A stretch of DNA of 64,000 bases, taken from positions 1,240,001 through 1,304,000 of the forward strand of contig SPDT01000003.1 of NCBI GenBank assembly GCA_008477525.1, read 5' to 3'. Below, in pieces: positions 44,494 to 54,148 of this stretch. Made by a program: the position numbers and the translations under genes. The notes beneath the pieces were generated by a model. It ran no database searches. It was given only the letters and a program-made list of their open reading frames with translations, and had not been told where the DNA came from. Every line of letters begins with the position of its first letter. Positions within the stretch are counted from its first letter, which is position 1. This DNA is from Hypomyces perniciosus (lineage: Eukaryota > Ascomycota > Sordariomycetes > Hypocreales > Hypocreaceae).

Positions 44494-45919
44494 CTATTTG
44501 TCCTTCTGCCCTCGTTGCTGAATCTGCAGTCGCACAGGCGCCTTCGTCTCCAATGCTTGGGTCTCAAGATCCCATCCCCTCTCCGCCATGGCCTTCCACA
44601 GTTCGGGGTTATTCAACTGCCTCGTAGACCCATCGTCATGATCCATCACCCACGCAATCTCCATCGCCTCGAACCACGCGCGGATCGCATCCCGCGGCTG
44701 TGCTCCGTTCCAGAGTAGCATCTTGATAGGCGTGAGACGACCCAGGACACGGGAGCCGATAAACTTGGTGTGCATAATGCCATCAGTAATAACCACTTTG
44801 GCGTGCGGATCAGCACAACTCATGGCTTGACCATAACTCTCTGCGAATTCGATCCGTGCGACGAACTTGCCACTGCGATTACGGACGGTGGCATCCCAGA
44901 GGAGGATGTTCTCACGCTCAGCGACTTGTTCAGGAGACAGCACTGTGCGACTTTCGAGGTACTCGCCGAAGAGGATGGTGGCTCGTTGGCGGTTGATGGA
45001 AGCCATGCAGACGCTGCGAACGCCGAGGTAGTTCATGCCGAGATGGGCGAAGACGAGGAGTATCATCAAGTAAACGACGCTCCGGTGGTCTTCGATTGTC
45101 TTCACCACGAGGGTACCAACTAGCAGGCCAATTAAACCAACTGCCGTCTCTTGACTGGCCTCCTTTGCGTTGAGTTCAGCTAGATTATCGTGCTTGGCGA
45201 AATGCACGCTCAAGGCAGCCTTGCTTGCACCGGCTGCGACACCACAAAGTGCTCTTAACGCCTCTCCTGTGCTGAGTGCGACGACCTTTCCCCAAGGACT
45301 GAGATAGGGACTGTAAAGCTCGAGAAAGAACGCCGTGTCGTTGAATAGGTCGGCGAGAAAGCGGTACCGCTTCGCATCTGGCTCAATGCGCAGTCCAAAT
45401 CGATGGGCAAAGGCAATAGTCGCAATCCGAGACATGGCATCTTTGAGAATAGTGAGCAGCATAGCGAACGTTGCGGAAGATGACGCATCGCCCACTCCCA
45501 GGCCTTGGAGAAGCGCGCGATTAGCGAGCAGGGAGCTGATAGTCGAGAAGAACGCCTGGAGAGAGTCGAACGTCTGGTAGGCCAAGTAGTCCTTCGAGAC
45601 GGAATGGGGAAACCCAACCGGCAAAAACGAATCGAAAAGAGCCTTGCGCCATTCTCTTAGGGAGCGGAAGATGAAGCTGTTTGACTTGTTCTTAGGCTGA
45701 ATCTATGTCTGGTTGTTAGCCAATCTCATCAATCGACATAGATACAACAAGGTGGAGAGCCGTTGAACTGACAGCGAGGATGTGGCCGTCGTGCGCATGC
45801 AGCCATCGCTGCTGCGGGTTACCAGACTTGTCAAGTTCTACAATTTCGACGTCATGGCCACGGGCAAGAAGGTCGGTAATTTTGTCGGACTCAGTGTCGT
45901 GGAAATTGGGCATTGTCAT
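44494..45919 (-). CDS. RUS1/DUF647 (root UV-B sensitive) family protein
   Basis: Exons 45919-45773 and 45702-44494, separated by a 70-nt intron in phase 0, give 451 residues. The Met at 45919 (MTMPNFHDTESDKI) was chosen as the first in frame after the leader; a second Met follows two codons later. DUF647 marks: FLPVGFPHSVSKDYLAYQTF, FFSTISSLLANRALLQGLGV, LLTILKDAMSRIATIAFAHR, DLFNDTAFFLELYSP, RALCGVAAGASKAALSVHFA, and NLAELNAKEASQETAVGLIG, then hydrophobic segments. In plants RUS proteins act in UV-B signalling and vitamin B6-related control of growth; the fungal role is unknown. The C-terminal domain after residue about 290 is soluble and ends in a basic Gln-rich tail. Confidence 0.9.
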
Positions 45920-46350
45920 TGTGAAGATGCTGAAGAGGTCGGTCCCTCTCTGAGGGTGCAATGAATCTCGAGTGTATGCACAGCTGTCATGTGCAGTGCG
46001 AATGAGAATCGAGGTGCCAAACGAGAACAGTGATTTCGAGAGGTTCACAAACGAAAAAGGAGTTGTGAGGCGAAATAGAGACCAAATGGTTGGCTGCCTG
46101 TGTTGGTGTTGATGTTGAAGATGGAGAGATGAGGTGTCAGCGCAGAGTTACGAAGGATACCTTACACCTGGCAACCAAATTCTCACTATAACCGCCTACA
46201 ACACCTGCCTTCACCTGTGAAAATTGATGTGACGGAATGGCGCCTGATTAAATGAATCTCTTGAATAGATATTTCCTATGATTTTATATGAGAATATGTA
46301 TCGAATATATATCGCATGACCGACCATCAACGTCCCCAAACACCCAACAT
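45920..46350. other. Short intergenic region
   Basis: Lies between the RUS start and the erg19 stop, both genes on the minus strand. The minus-strand frame continues upstream of the chosen RUS start to 46048 without family similarity. No other feature recognised. Confidence 0.45.
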
Positions 46351-47591
46351 TTACCGCTTCACAGGCTGGCCATCCTCTGCAACCAAAAACTCCTCCGTCT
46401 TGATCGGACCCTCGCCAACACCAGTCATAATGACCCTGCTCACGCCCTCCTTCAGCGTGCCAACAATGCCCTCATCCAGCTTCACGCTCGCATTGACAGC
46501 GCTTCCCTCCTTCCATCCAGTCACGCCGGCCAGCGTCTGGCCAAACGCACCCAAAACTGCCGCCGCATCCTCCTCCAGATAGTACACAACGCAGTTCGGA
46601 CCCGCGTCAAAGGTGTACGCCGCAATGGTTTTGCCCGCCTGGGCGTTGATGGACTCGACGGCCCGGATAGCTGCCTTGGAGACGTCGTTCATGTAGAAGA
46701 TGGGCGGGTAGGTGTCCGCGCAGGTGGCGTGGAACGAGTTGGAGTCGCGCATGGTGACCTCAGCAAACTTGGCAAAGTCTCGGTTCTTGATGGAATCCTC
46801 CATGGCGGCCATGTTGGCGGGAACGACCTGGGCTATTCTCTGCTGGAAGAGGCCAGACGTGGCAACGGTCTGCTGCATGCCCGAGGTGGAGGAGACGCCC
46901 TTCTTAGCGGCACTGACGACAAGAATCAGGGCTCGCATGTTGGGCCAGTGAGAGGCGGGAGCCACAAGGTCGGCCTTGGAGTCGCTGCCGTCTTCCTTCT
47001 CACCCATCCTCCAGGCGACATAGCCACCAAACAGACTGCGGCAAGCGGAGCCGGAACCCTGTCTGGCGATGAGGGAGAGCTCCGAGGGGGAGTCGGGAAG
47101 CTCATATAGGTCGGCAATGGCCCGCACAAGAGCGGCGAAACCAGCCGCCGAGGACGCAAGGCCGGCAGCCGTCGGGAAGTTGTTCTCGGACACGATCTTC
47201 AGGGGCAGCGTCGACAGCTTGGGCAGCGAGGGGTTGGCCGCCTCGAGGGCAGCACGTCGGGCGCGCAGCTCGCGGAAGCAGGCTTGGGTCCGGGCGCCTG
47301 AGATGTCGGACAGCTCGCCATTGAGGAGGAGGCTATCGCCGTCGGTGAATTGGGCGGAGCAGGAGGCAGTGGTGAGGGTGCGGAGGTCGGCTTGGGAGAG
47401 GGTGACGGACAGGGAGCTGTTGGTCGGCAGGTTGAGCTTTGCGTCGCGTTTGCCCCAGTACCTGATGAGGGCTCTGGTCAATCAACGTCCTTGACGTCTG
47501 TTCGAGGGGATACAAGACTGCTGGCATACTTGACCACGGCAATATTGACTGGAGCGGTGGTGCTCGCGCGATAGACCTTTGTGTCCGCCAT
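46351..47591 (-). CDS. erg19: Mevalonate diphosphate decarboxylase (MVD1/ERG19)
   Basis: Exons 47591-47530 and 47461-46351 (68-nt intron, phase 2) encode 390 residues, the normal size. The start is MADTKVYRASTTAPVNIAVV; the splice forms VVKYWGKRDAKLNLPTNSSL with the substrate-binding Lys-Tyr. The GHMP-kinase ATP loop appears as NNFPTAAGLASSAAGFAAL, followed by ARQGSGSACRSLFGGYVAW, with the catalytic Asp in the late block AYTFDAGPNCVVYYLEED. It converts mevalonate 5-diphosphate to isopentenyl diphosphate with ATP, the last step of the mevalonate pathway towards ergosterol and other isoprenoids. Cytosolic. No lesion. A long open frame on the opposite strand (46288-47109) is an artefact of codon use. 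Confidence 0.97.
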
Positions 47592-48278
47592 GTCGTTCGT
47601 AGATCTTTGAGGAAGAGTTGAATTGGATCAGGAGGAGTCTTTCTGAAGTGTCAGTAGCAGCCAAAGTTGAGAACAGAGGAAAAGAAACGGCTCTTTGCAC
47701 CGACCAACCCAAACAGAGTATATAGGAGGTTTCGACGATACGAGTACGACGTATCCGTAGAATATTGAAAGGTGAAAGCTTGGAGCTGTCTCACTCACTA
47801 GTATTATCTAGCACCTACCTAATAATATGACGACGAAATGGAGGTGCGGGGTCCAAGCTGAAGCCCCCACAATGGACCCCTGAATTTGACAGACATGGAA
47901 TGCATTGATCAGATCACAGCTACCCTGTAGTCTACACCAAATTTTGGAGGATTTTTATGGGATCTTTTTCTACTACAAGGAAGGCATCACCATCACACAC
48001 ACAATAAACTCGACTGACTTTTGTATCATATCTCTCAGGGAAGGATGCGAATAAAGTCACACAATTTATTTGTCAACCCTGTGGGGTATCTCATGTCCCA
48101 AATACATGCCAGTAAACCCTCTCAAACAAATCCTCAACACCATGTCTTCCAAATTCTGCGGTTTCCCAGACGCCCAAATCCTCCCCTTAAACCGAGCAAA
48201 AGTATAACAGAGAAAGAGAACAAGTCTTCCAAAGTTCCCAAGTCCTTAGTGCGTATCAACACCCTCCATAACGTCCCC
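47592..48278. other. Promoter region of erg19
   Basis: 687 bp between the erg19 start and the stop of the 359-residue gene, both on the minus strand. Nothing coding is supported. The repeat-like GATACGAGTACGACGTATCC at 47738 contains an imperfect palindrome that could bind a regulator; this is untested. Confidence 0.4.
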
Positions 48279-49358
48279 TTAATGGTCGGAAAAGTGTAGC
48301 TCTTCCCCTAGGGATTCCCTGAGCCGCGTCATAGTCCATGCCGTCTGACCCTCATATAGCTCTGAGGCTTGTGATGCAGAGTTGGCCGACTCAACTGAAT
48401 CGGATTCAGGCTCCAGCTCGCTAGAGGGCATCTCGGCTTGCTTGTCCTTGAGCTCCTCCCCCTCAGCCCAGTAACCAGGGTAGATTGTATCAATCTCCAT
48501 CTGTTCCGCCGGAGTGAAGTCCTTCCGGTAGAGCTGCGGCATGTTCTCTCGAGCTGGGACGAAACGCCAGCAGGCATAGTTCATATTGAAGACGACAATG
48601 TCCTTGATTCCATGCGCCTTCATGGCCCCTTCCGAGTAGTCCTTGGCCATCTTGTGGAACTCGCTGGCCAATTCTTCCGAGCCCTCTACACGCGCTTGGT
48701 AGGATTCCATCATGTAGAGCCTGAGCACCTTAAGCATCGCTCTGAAGCCATCCTTCTGGCGGGGGGTCCAGCGACGGTCATAGTTGTTCCTCTTGAGCCA
48801 CAGCAACACATCGAAGGGATGCTCCTCGATGGTCCACTCGTAGAAGTTACTGACTTTCTCCTGCATATTGACGTAGTCGAGCTTCAATTCTTCAGTGTAG
48901 TAGTCGATCAGAGGCTGGTCTCCAAACATGCGCGCATAGGGCAGTTGACGTTGGCTTATTTTCTGGTTGCGGTGGAACATAGTGTAAGGGAAGTATTGCC
49001 CATTGCTGATGTCTCCCAAAGCGGGCACCTTGCTACCGTAGTAGGCACGGCGAGGATACTCAGACTGCCAAGCCGTGTCATCTTCAGCGATTGTGAAGTC
49101 CTGGGCCTTTTGACGCTGGCTCTTCCTGGCCCTATTGGCGGTGCGAGATGTACGGGCATTGAACTTGGTCTCAGGAGTTGGTTGCATTCGGCGGGCAGGT
49201 CGAGGTGCCACGTAGTCCCTATCTTCAATGTCGTTCTCCTTATCCTCTGTCTCACGAGGAACAGGAGCGGACGGCTCTGCGAAGAGAGTGGTCTGTTCGC
49301 GCCGAGGGAGATAAGACTCCATGACCTCATTCGAGGCGTTGTCCAGGAAGAAGTCCAT
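48279..49358 (-). CDS. Uncharacterised fungal protein, 359 residues
   Basis: One uninterrupted frame with good codon use and a clean start (MDFFLDNASNEVMESYLPRR). The first 110 residues are polar and disordered with a basic patch (TSRTANRARKSQRQKAQD), possibly a nuclear signal. Residues about 130-300 look globular and rich in aromatic residues: NGQYFPYTMFHRNQKISQRQ, EKVSNFYEWTIEEHPFDVLL, WLKRNNYDRRWTPRQKDGFR and NMNYACWRFVPAREN. The C-terminus is acidic (SSELEPESDSVESANSASQA). No known domain is recognised; no signal peptide or membrane segment. It is probably a lineage-specific gene. A 318-codon frame on the opposite strand (48438-49394) is its shadow; the minus frame is favoured by its composition and its start/leader. 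Confidence 0.75.
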   Translation of the reverse strand: MDFFLDNASNEVMESYLPRREQTTLFAEPSAPVPRETEDKENDIEDRDYVAPRPARRMQPTPETKFNARTSRTANRARKSQRQKAQDFTIAEDDTAWQSEYPRRAYYGSKVPALGDISNGQYFPYTMFHRNQKISQRQLPYARMFGDQPLIDYYTEELKLDYVNMQEKVSNFYEWTIEEHPFDVLLWLKRNNYDRRWTPRQKDGFRAMLKVLRLYMMESYQARVEGSEELASEFHKMAKDYSEGAMKAHGIKDIVVFNMNYACWRFVPARENMPQLYRKDFTPAEQMEIDTIYPGYWAEGEELKDKQAEMPSSELEPESDSVESANSASQASELYEGQTAWTMTRLRESLGEELHFSDH

Positions 49359-49543
49359 TGTGAATGTTTGGTTGTGGGTTTATTAGAGTGTTGACAGGGA
49401 GGCGGGAAGCCAAAAAGTCAAGCTGTTGAGATGGGTGACGAAAGTCTAAGAGTGTAGGTGTATTCACTGTGGCGTGCTAGTCTCAGAGAGAGAGGCAGCG
49501 GCAGAGACAGAAGGTAGATGTATGTCGTGTGTGTGAATATATG

Positions 49544-49622
49544 AGTGTGTGTGAGTGTATGTAGTGTGTGTGAGTGTATGTAGTGTGTGTGAGTGTATGT
49601 AGTGTGTGTGAGTGTGAGTGTG
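49544..49622. repeat. 19-bp tandem repeat (about four units)
   Basis: Unit AGTGTGTGTGAGTGTATGT begins at 49544, 49563, 49582 and (degenerate at its end) 49601. It lies about 190 bp upstream of the ATG of the 359-residue gene, in its likely promoter or leader. It is a minisatellite grown out of a GT-rich stretch, so length variation between strains is likely. Confidence 0.9.
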
Positions 49623-51074
49623 TATGGTATAGAACCAATTATGTACTTGATAGTGATCAAAGATAGTCAAAGCAGATGACGGTTTAGTACCAGACAGCTC
49701 AATGTGGAGAATACTGGGTATGCTTGAGATGTCTGGAGGGAAGAGAATCAACAGATCTCGGGGGGACGAGGGGATTATATAGCCCAAGGATTAGGTTTTC
49801 TCGAGCCCATTCACCACCTCTTGGATCAGAGTTTTGGTGAAAAATGCAGAGGAAAAAGCTTGGTGAGAGGTGCGTATGCCTCCTTGATAATTGTTGGCGA
49901 GTGGCACCGAGATTCACCGAGGGGCGGAAGTATATGCAAGTTATCAGACTAAACTATATGTCTCTAGTCGAGCTGGTGTTTGAAGTGAATGGAGTGAGTG
50001 AATTACCCGAGATACGGTATATGAGGCGCCCCCTTCCCTAGAGGGAACTCCTGTTATAGCCAAGGATGCATCATCTTGAGCTTCGGGGTCTTCGGGGGAG
50101 AGTGAATGCCTCCGGTGAGCATCATGTTCAATTGTTATATATGGAGGCTGTAAAAACCCTGCCGAGATACAAATAAGAGAAGATTTAACTAAAGAAGTAA
50201 CACAGAGATAGTGGAAGAGATGAATGCAAGTTTACATCGTGGCTGGCAGGAGGTGTTTAGGCATCTACGCCGCAAGATGATTCCCAAAGTCTACCAAGAC
50301 ACGCAAAAGTTATCCTATAAAGGCAACTATAACAAGCCTCGAGAAAAACGCAAGATAAAAAACTTGATAGGGAGAGAAGTTTGTTATAATGGGGCGAGTT
50401 GACACGGGAGACACGATGTCGATGCGAGAGAAAGTTCACGGACTCGAAGTTTCAGGGGTATGCAGATCGATGGGCCTGACAGAAGTCCATGCAAAGCCGA
50501 TTTCTTTGTGGGACTTTCGATCGCTAGAAGGAAGGATTTTGGAATGGAATCGTATGGAATAACGGGCCTTTCGTTCATTCTGACTTTTCGCTTGGTTCGG
50601 GCGTCAGGGGCGGTGCGGCGGCCTGTGAGGGTGAGTCTCCATCAACTCGCACATGTGCATCATATAGTGCACGAAAAGTGAATCCCAAGGAAGGGAAAGG
50701 AAACTTATCAGAAATCTTCTTTTTTGTGACAAAACTTTTGCTGTAGGATTGGGGGACGGGTTGTGACTGCCCCGTGCGGTGGAGGACAAAGACGATGGGC
50801 TGGAAAAAAAAGAAGACATATCGAGATAGAAGAAAACAGTTGTTGGCTGACTGACGGAAAAGATGAAAAAACATAGAGATGGATCAACTGTGGTTTCGTT
50901 TTCCTCAGTGATTGTCACCTATTCTATCGTAGTGGTTGCTTGCAAGTTGCCCCCAAATGGACCGCTGTAGTATTGGGGCGGTAGCGATGGCCTCAACTTG
51001 AGCATTGAACCCCAATTCTCAATCCTACACCAAAATTGTTCTCCATGTCATCTTGTGGGCTCTATCATCCCGAA
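49623..51074. other. Intergenic, no supported gene
   Basis: About 1.4 kb between the upstream region of the 359-residue gene and the 3' end of the PARG-like gene. Short open frames at 49844-50041, 50211-50402 and 50460-50681 (plus), and 50575-50918 (minus), have no motif. The sequence is AT-rich at 50,100-50,400. Confidence 0.4.
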
Positions 51075-52058
51075 TCACTGCTTTGACTCCTCAAGCGATT
51101 CATCAGAGCCCAGTTTTCCCTCCTCATCATCCAACACGAGACCAGGCCCAAACGCCTCCGCAAATCGGTGAGCCATCCTTCGATCCTTTATGGCGAACAA
51201 AATCTCTATATCTGTATAAACCTCACTCTGACCCGTCTTCTTAGCTTTCGATCCGAATAGCACTCGTCGCCAAGCTCTCGCAATTTCTCCCACCGGATTT
51301 GCGTACGCGCCGCATCCCCAAGCCCCAAGAACGACCTTCTCGACCCCCTTCGAACGCAAGATTCGCATCACAGCCCGCATCTTCTGCAATACCAAGTCTC
51401 GATCCTTCTGTTCCGCATACGTCGTTTCTCCATCTCGTTCCTCTAGGTCTGGATGGCGCAGCATTGCTGCCGTCACCACGTCCACGAAGAAGCGATCCTC
51501 GGGTTTGAGATCTGAAGCTTCAGCGTCCCATGTCTTGCATACGAGAATGTCGGTAGTGTATATGCCTCCTACTTCAGGAAGTCGGTAAAATTCCTCATGC
51601 AGAGATGGGTAGAGAGTTGTTCTTGCGCAGAGCCATTCCTCCTGCGATGTTGCGCCGGTTAGGACACCCCCGCCAGGACGTAGCGGGCATGCCATGTTCA
51701 AGATGGCCACTCGAGGCTGATGATAAGGGCTGGAAGAACTGGGTTTGATGAGCTGTGATGCGGCTTCTAACGTATCCGTAACCCGGAGGCAAAGGGCCGG
51801 AGCTGGGGCTGCGGATGACGATACCTCTTTGTCTTGTCGTGTCTCACTTCTTCCAACTTGTTGCGTACCATTGCTAATATCACGAGATAAAGACGAGACA
51901 ATACGAGAACACCGATGGGCGGAAGTGGGAGGATCAACGATCAACTCTGCACTTTCGACGCCTCGTCTTGCCCTCACATTGGACTTTAGGATGGCGGGGA
52001 GTTTTCTGTTGATGAATTCTTTGGCTGATTTGGCACGAACATCCCGAGAGGCGCCCAT
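51075..52058 (-). CDS. Microbial-type poly(ADP-ribose) glycohydrolase (TIGR02452/DUF2263)
   Basis: A single exon of 327 residues. The N-terminal 40 residues (MGASRDVRAKSAKEFINRKL) are basic. The macrodomain-fold catalytic part contains the PARG signature GGG-x7-QEE at residues 129-141, in NMACPLRPGGGVLTGATSQE followed by E141, the catalytic acid. It continues with CARTTLYPSL, GIYTTDILVCKTWDAEASDL, FFVDVVTAAMLRHPDL, and VLGAWGCGAYANPVGEIARA. The enzyme removes poly- or mono-ADP-ribose from proteins. The acidic C-terminal tail (DDEEGKLGSDESLEESKQ) lies outside the fold. It is divergent to the MCU gene, with 621 bp between the two starts. Confidence 0.9.
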   Translation of the reverse strand: MGASRDVRAKSAKEFINRKLPAILKSNVRARRGVESAELIVDPPTSAHRCSRIVSSLSRDISNGTQQVGRSETRQDKEVSSSAAPAPALCLRVTDTLEAASQLIKPSSSSPYHQPRVAILNMACPLRPGGGVLTGATSQEEWLCARTTLYPSLHEEFYRLPEVGGIYTTDILVCKTWDAEASDLKPEDRFFVDVVTAAMLRHPDLEERDGETTYAEQKDRDLVLQKMRAVMRILRSKGVEKVVLGAWGCGAYANPVGEIARAWRRVLFGSKAKKTGQSEVYTDIEILFAIKDRRMAHRFAEAFGPGLVLDDEEGKLGSDESLEESKQ

Positions 52059-52679
52059 AGTTAATTTGAATGACAGTCTTATTTATTATTCTTGAATGAC
52101 TTTTGTTGTGTGTCGTTCAATTTGAGGTGTTGAGAGTGGTGCCTGAAGGATTGTTAGTGCAACGTTGCTAGTGGCCGTTGCTGGGCTGTTCACAAACTGT
52201 TCCAAATCTGTCTATTAATAAGACCAATTCGATGCTGTTTAAAATTAAGGTTCAATCTTACTATAATTTGCTCATGAGACTAATTTTTCCTAACAGGTGG
52301 TGTAGAAATTGCACCCACAAGAACTGCGAGATCGCAAAGCATGCTGTATGCATCAAAGTGTATGAACATGATCCCCTTATCATCAAGTTCCCAAGAAAAA
52401 ATATTACATCTATCAATACGAAAACAAGTTAAATAGACGATAATTTCTTGAGTACTTCGTAGATAGCGATGTGATGTTTACTATTGAGGAAACAATCATC
52501 AGACGAAAGCGTCTAGTGGGATGAAATCAGTGACGTCATACTACCGGCTTCAGTCTCACTTCCGTCAATCTTTAGATTACCTTTTCTTTTCTCCTCCTCT
52601 TAGCATTTGACTACCATATGCACCATACACGACTTGAGGCTAATGTATAAATTTGCGCACAAAGAACCTGTATGACACA
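52059..52679. other. Divergent promoter region, PARG-like and MCU genes
   Basis: 621 bp shared by two divergent genes. Contains a TACTTCGTA box at 52453 and a possible CRE-like TGACGTCA at 52532-52539 (GTGACGTCAT). The open frame at 52178-52432 is unsupported. Confidence 0.5.
52532..52539. promoter_or_regulatory. CRE-like palindrome TGACGTCA
   Basis: A perfect 8-bp palindrome matching the binding site of bZIP factors of the CREB/ATF type, 141 bp upstream of the MCU start codon. Only the match is seen; use by a factor is inferred. Confidence 0.4.
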
Positions 52680-54148
52680 ATGAGTGGCATTATTTGGCAG
52701 GCGACACTTCGCTCCGTGGCTCTCCTCCGGCGACAGTCGCCGATACGTGAAAGATGCTATGAACGGCAATTTTTGGGCCAAATTCAACAATATTCAGTCA
52801 CATACACACGAAAGTTCTCAACATCGCAGAGCTCGGAAGAGGATGAAGCCGGAAGAAAGGCAAAGCAGCTACACAAAAAGACGGCAGACGAGGAGGAGCT
52901 ACGCGTCACGGGTACAAAGGGAGCACAAAGGCTGGCGAATGATCGACCATGGCATAGACAGGGCGTCGGCTCCCAACCCGAGGAGACATCGCCAGATCTC
53001 ACAGGGGGGGACAAGACCAAAGGTAAGTTCTGGGTCAAGTGGCTGCGGAGCGGCGTGAATGACGAGACTTGGTTCAAGGCAGGCTCTTGACAACACCGAC
53101 GCGGCTACTTAAGCTCATACTTCCGATACCCTTCCATCCGGATCAAGAGTTCATCAACGAGTCTGAGACTGAGCATCAAAAGAGAAACGGGAGAAAAGTA
53201 GAGCCACTTGCTCTCCTTGTGCATCCTCAACAGCCGCTTTCCTACTTGGAGAGACTGATACAGGCTGAGATACCACCTTTGCAGGTCAAGGGCAGGGAAA
53301 AATTACCTGACATTACTTTTCGCGCAGAGGCGGATCGCCATGAGACCGCCGGGAAATCTGAGTCCAATGGTAGAAACATCGCGGCTTACTCTGGCCTTGG
53401 TCGTGAGGGTCCGACCAAGGGAGAGGCCAATTGGGTCCGATGGAGTGGCAGCACTGAGGTCGGCGACTTCATCCGAGATGCTGCGCGTGGACGAGAATTT
53501 GCGATTAGCATTGAGGGCTATGGCAAGGAGCTGCGAGTCGCGGTACCCAGTTTCAAGGATCGGACACACTACATGCGGGTACAGCTACGGCGCATGTCAC
53601 GCCAGATCGACCATATGGCACAAATCAAGTCAGAATGCGATCTCCTAGCACACAAAGGAGCCCATCGCTTGGCCAAGGGAGGGTTTGCGGCTTTGGCGAG
53701 CTGGTGGGGGATCGTGTACTATGTGACATTCCACACGGACATGGGGTGGGACTTGGTCGAGCCGGTGACGTATCTCGCTGGATTGACCACCATTATGGGA
53801 GGATATTTGTGGTTTCTGTTCATCAGTCGGGACTTGAGTTATAAGGCGGCGATGAATGTGACGGTGTCGAAGAGGCAGAATGCGCTGTATCAGGAGCGTG
53901 GGTTTGACATACAGAAGTGGGAGCATCTGGTTCACGACGCGAATGCGCTGAGGAGGGAAATCAAGATCGTGGCCACGGAGTACGACGTGGAGTGGGATGA
54001 AATGCAGGATCTTGGAGGAGAAGAAGTCAAGAAAGTGCTCGAGAAAGAGAGGAATGGGAAGAAAGACGATCACGAGGACGACGAAGATGAATGTGGTGAC
54101 AAGCCTGATGAGGAGAGAGAACATCGGTCCAAGACGAAGCAAGAATGA
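52680..54148 (+). CDS. mcu: Mitochondrial calcium uniporter (MCU)
   Basis: Exons 52680-53022 and 53079-54148, joined at a 56-nt intron (GTAAGT donor, TTCAAG acceptor), give 470 residues. The N-terminus is a mitochondrial presequence rich in Arg ([37 protein letters not shown]). The matrix domain begins at [20 protein letters not shown]. Coiled-coil sequence precedes TM1 ([20 protein letters not shown]). The selectivity filter is WDLVEP at residue 338 (consensus WDxxEP), followed by TM2 ([20 protein letters not shown]) and a second coiled coil with an acidic C-terminus. It forms the inner-membrane calcium channel. Filamentous fungi often have MCU without MICU1 or EMRE, so gating differs from animals. 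The start at 52680 is the first Met in the open frame. Confidence 0.95.

Noticed and set aside
46288..47109. Long plus-strand open frame (273 codons)
   Set aside because: It is antisense to erg19, whose minus-strand frame carries all the family motifs. High GC at third codon positions creates such shadows.
48438..49394. Plus-strand open frame of 318 codons opposite the 359-residue gene
   Set aside because: Its composition (Leu/Val/His-rich, no domain) is typical of an antisense shadow. The minus frame is longer, has a better start and a protein-like domain layout.
49544..49622. Possible CRISPR-like array
   Set aside because: The units are directly adjacent without spacers and the genome is eukaryotic; it is a minisatellite.
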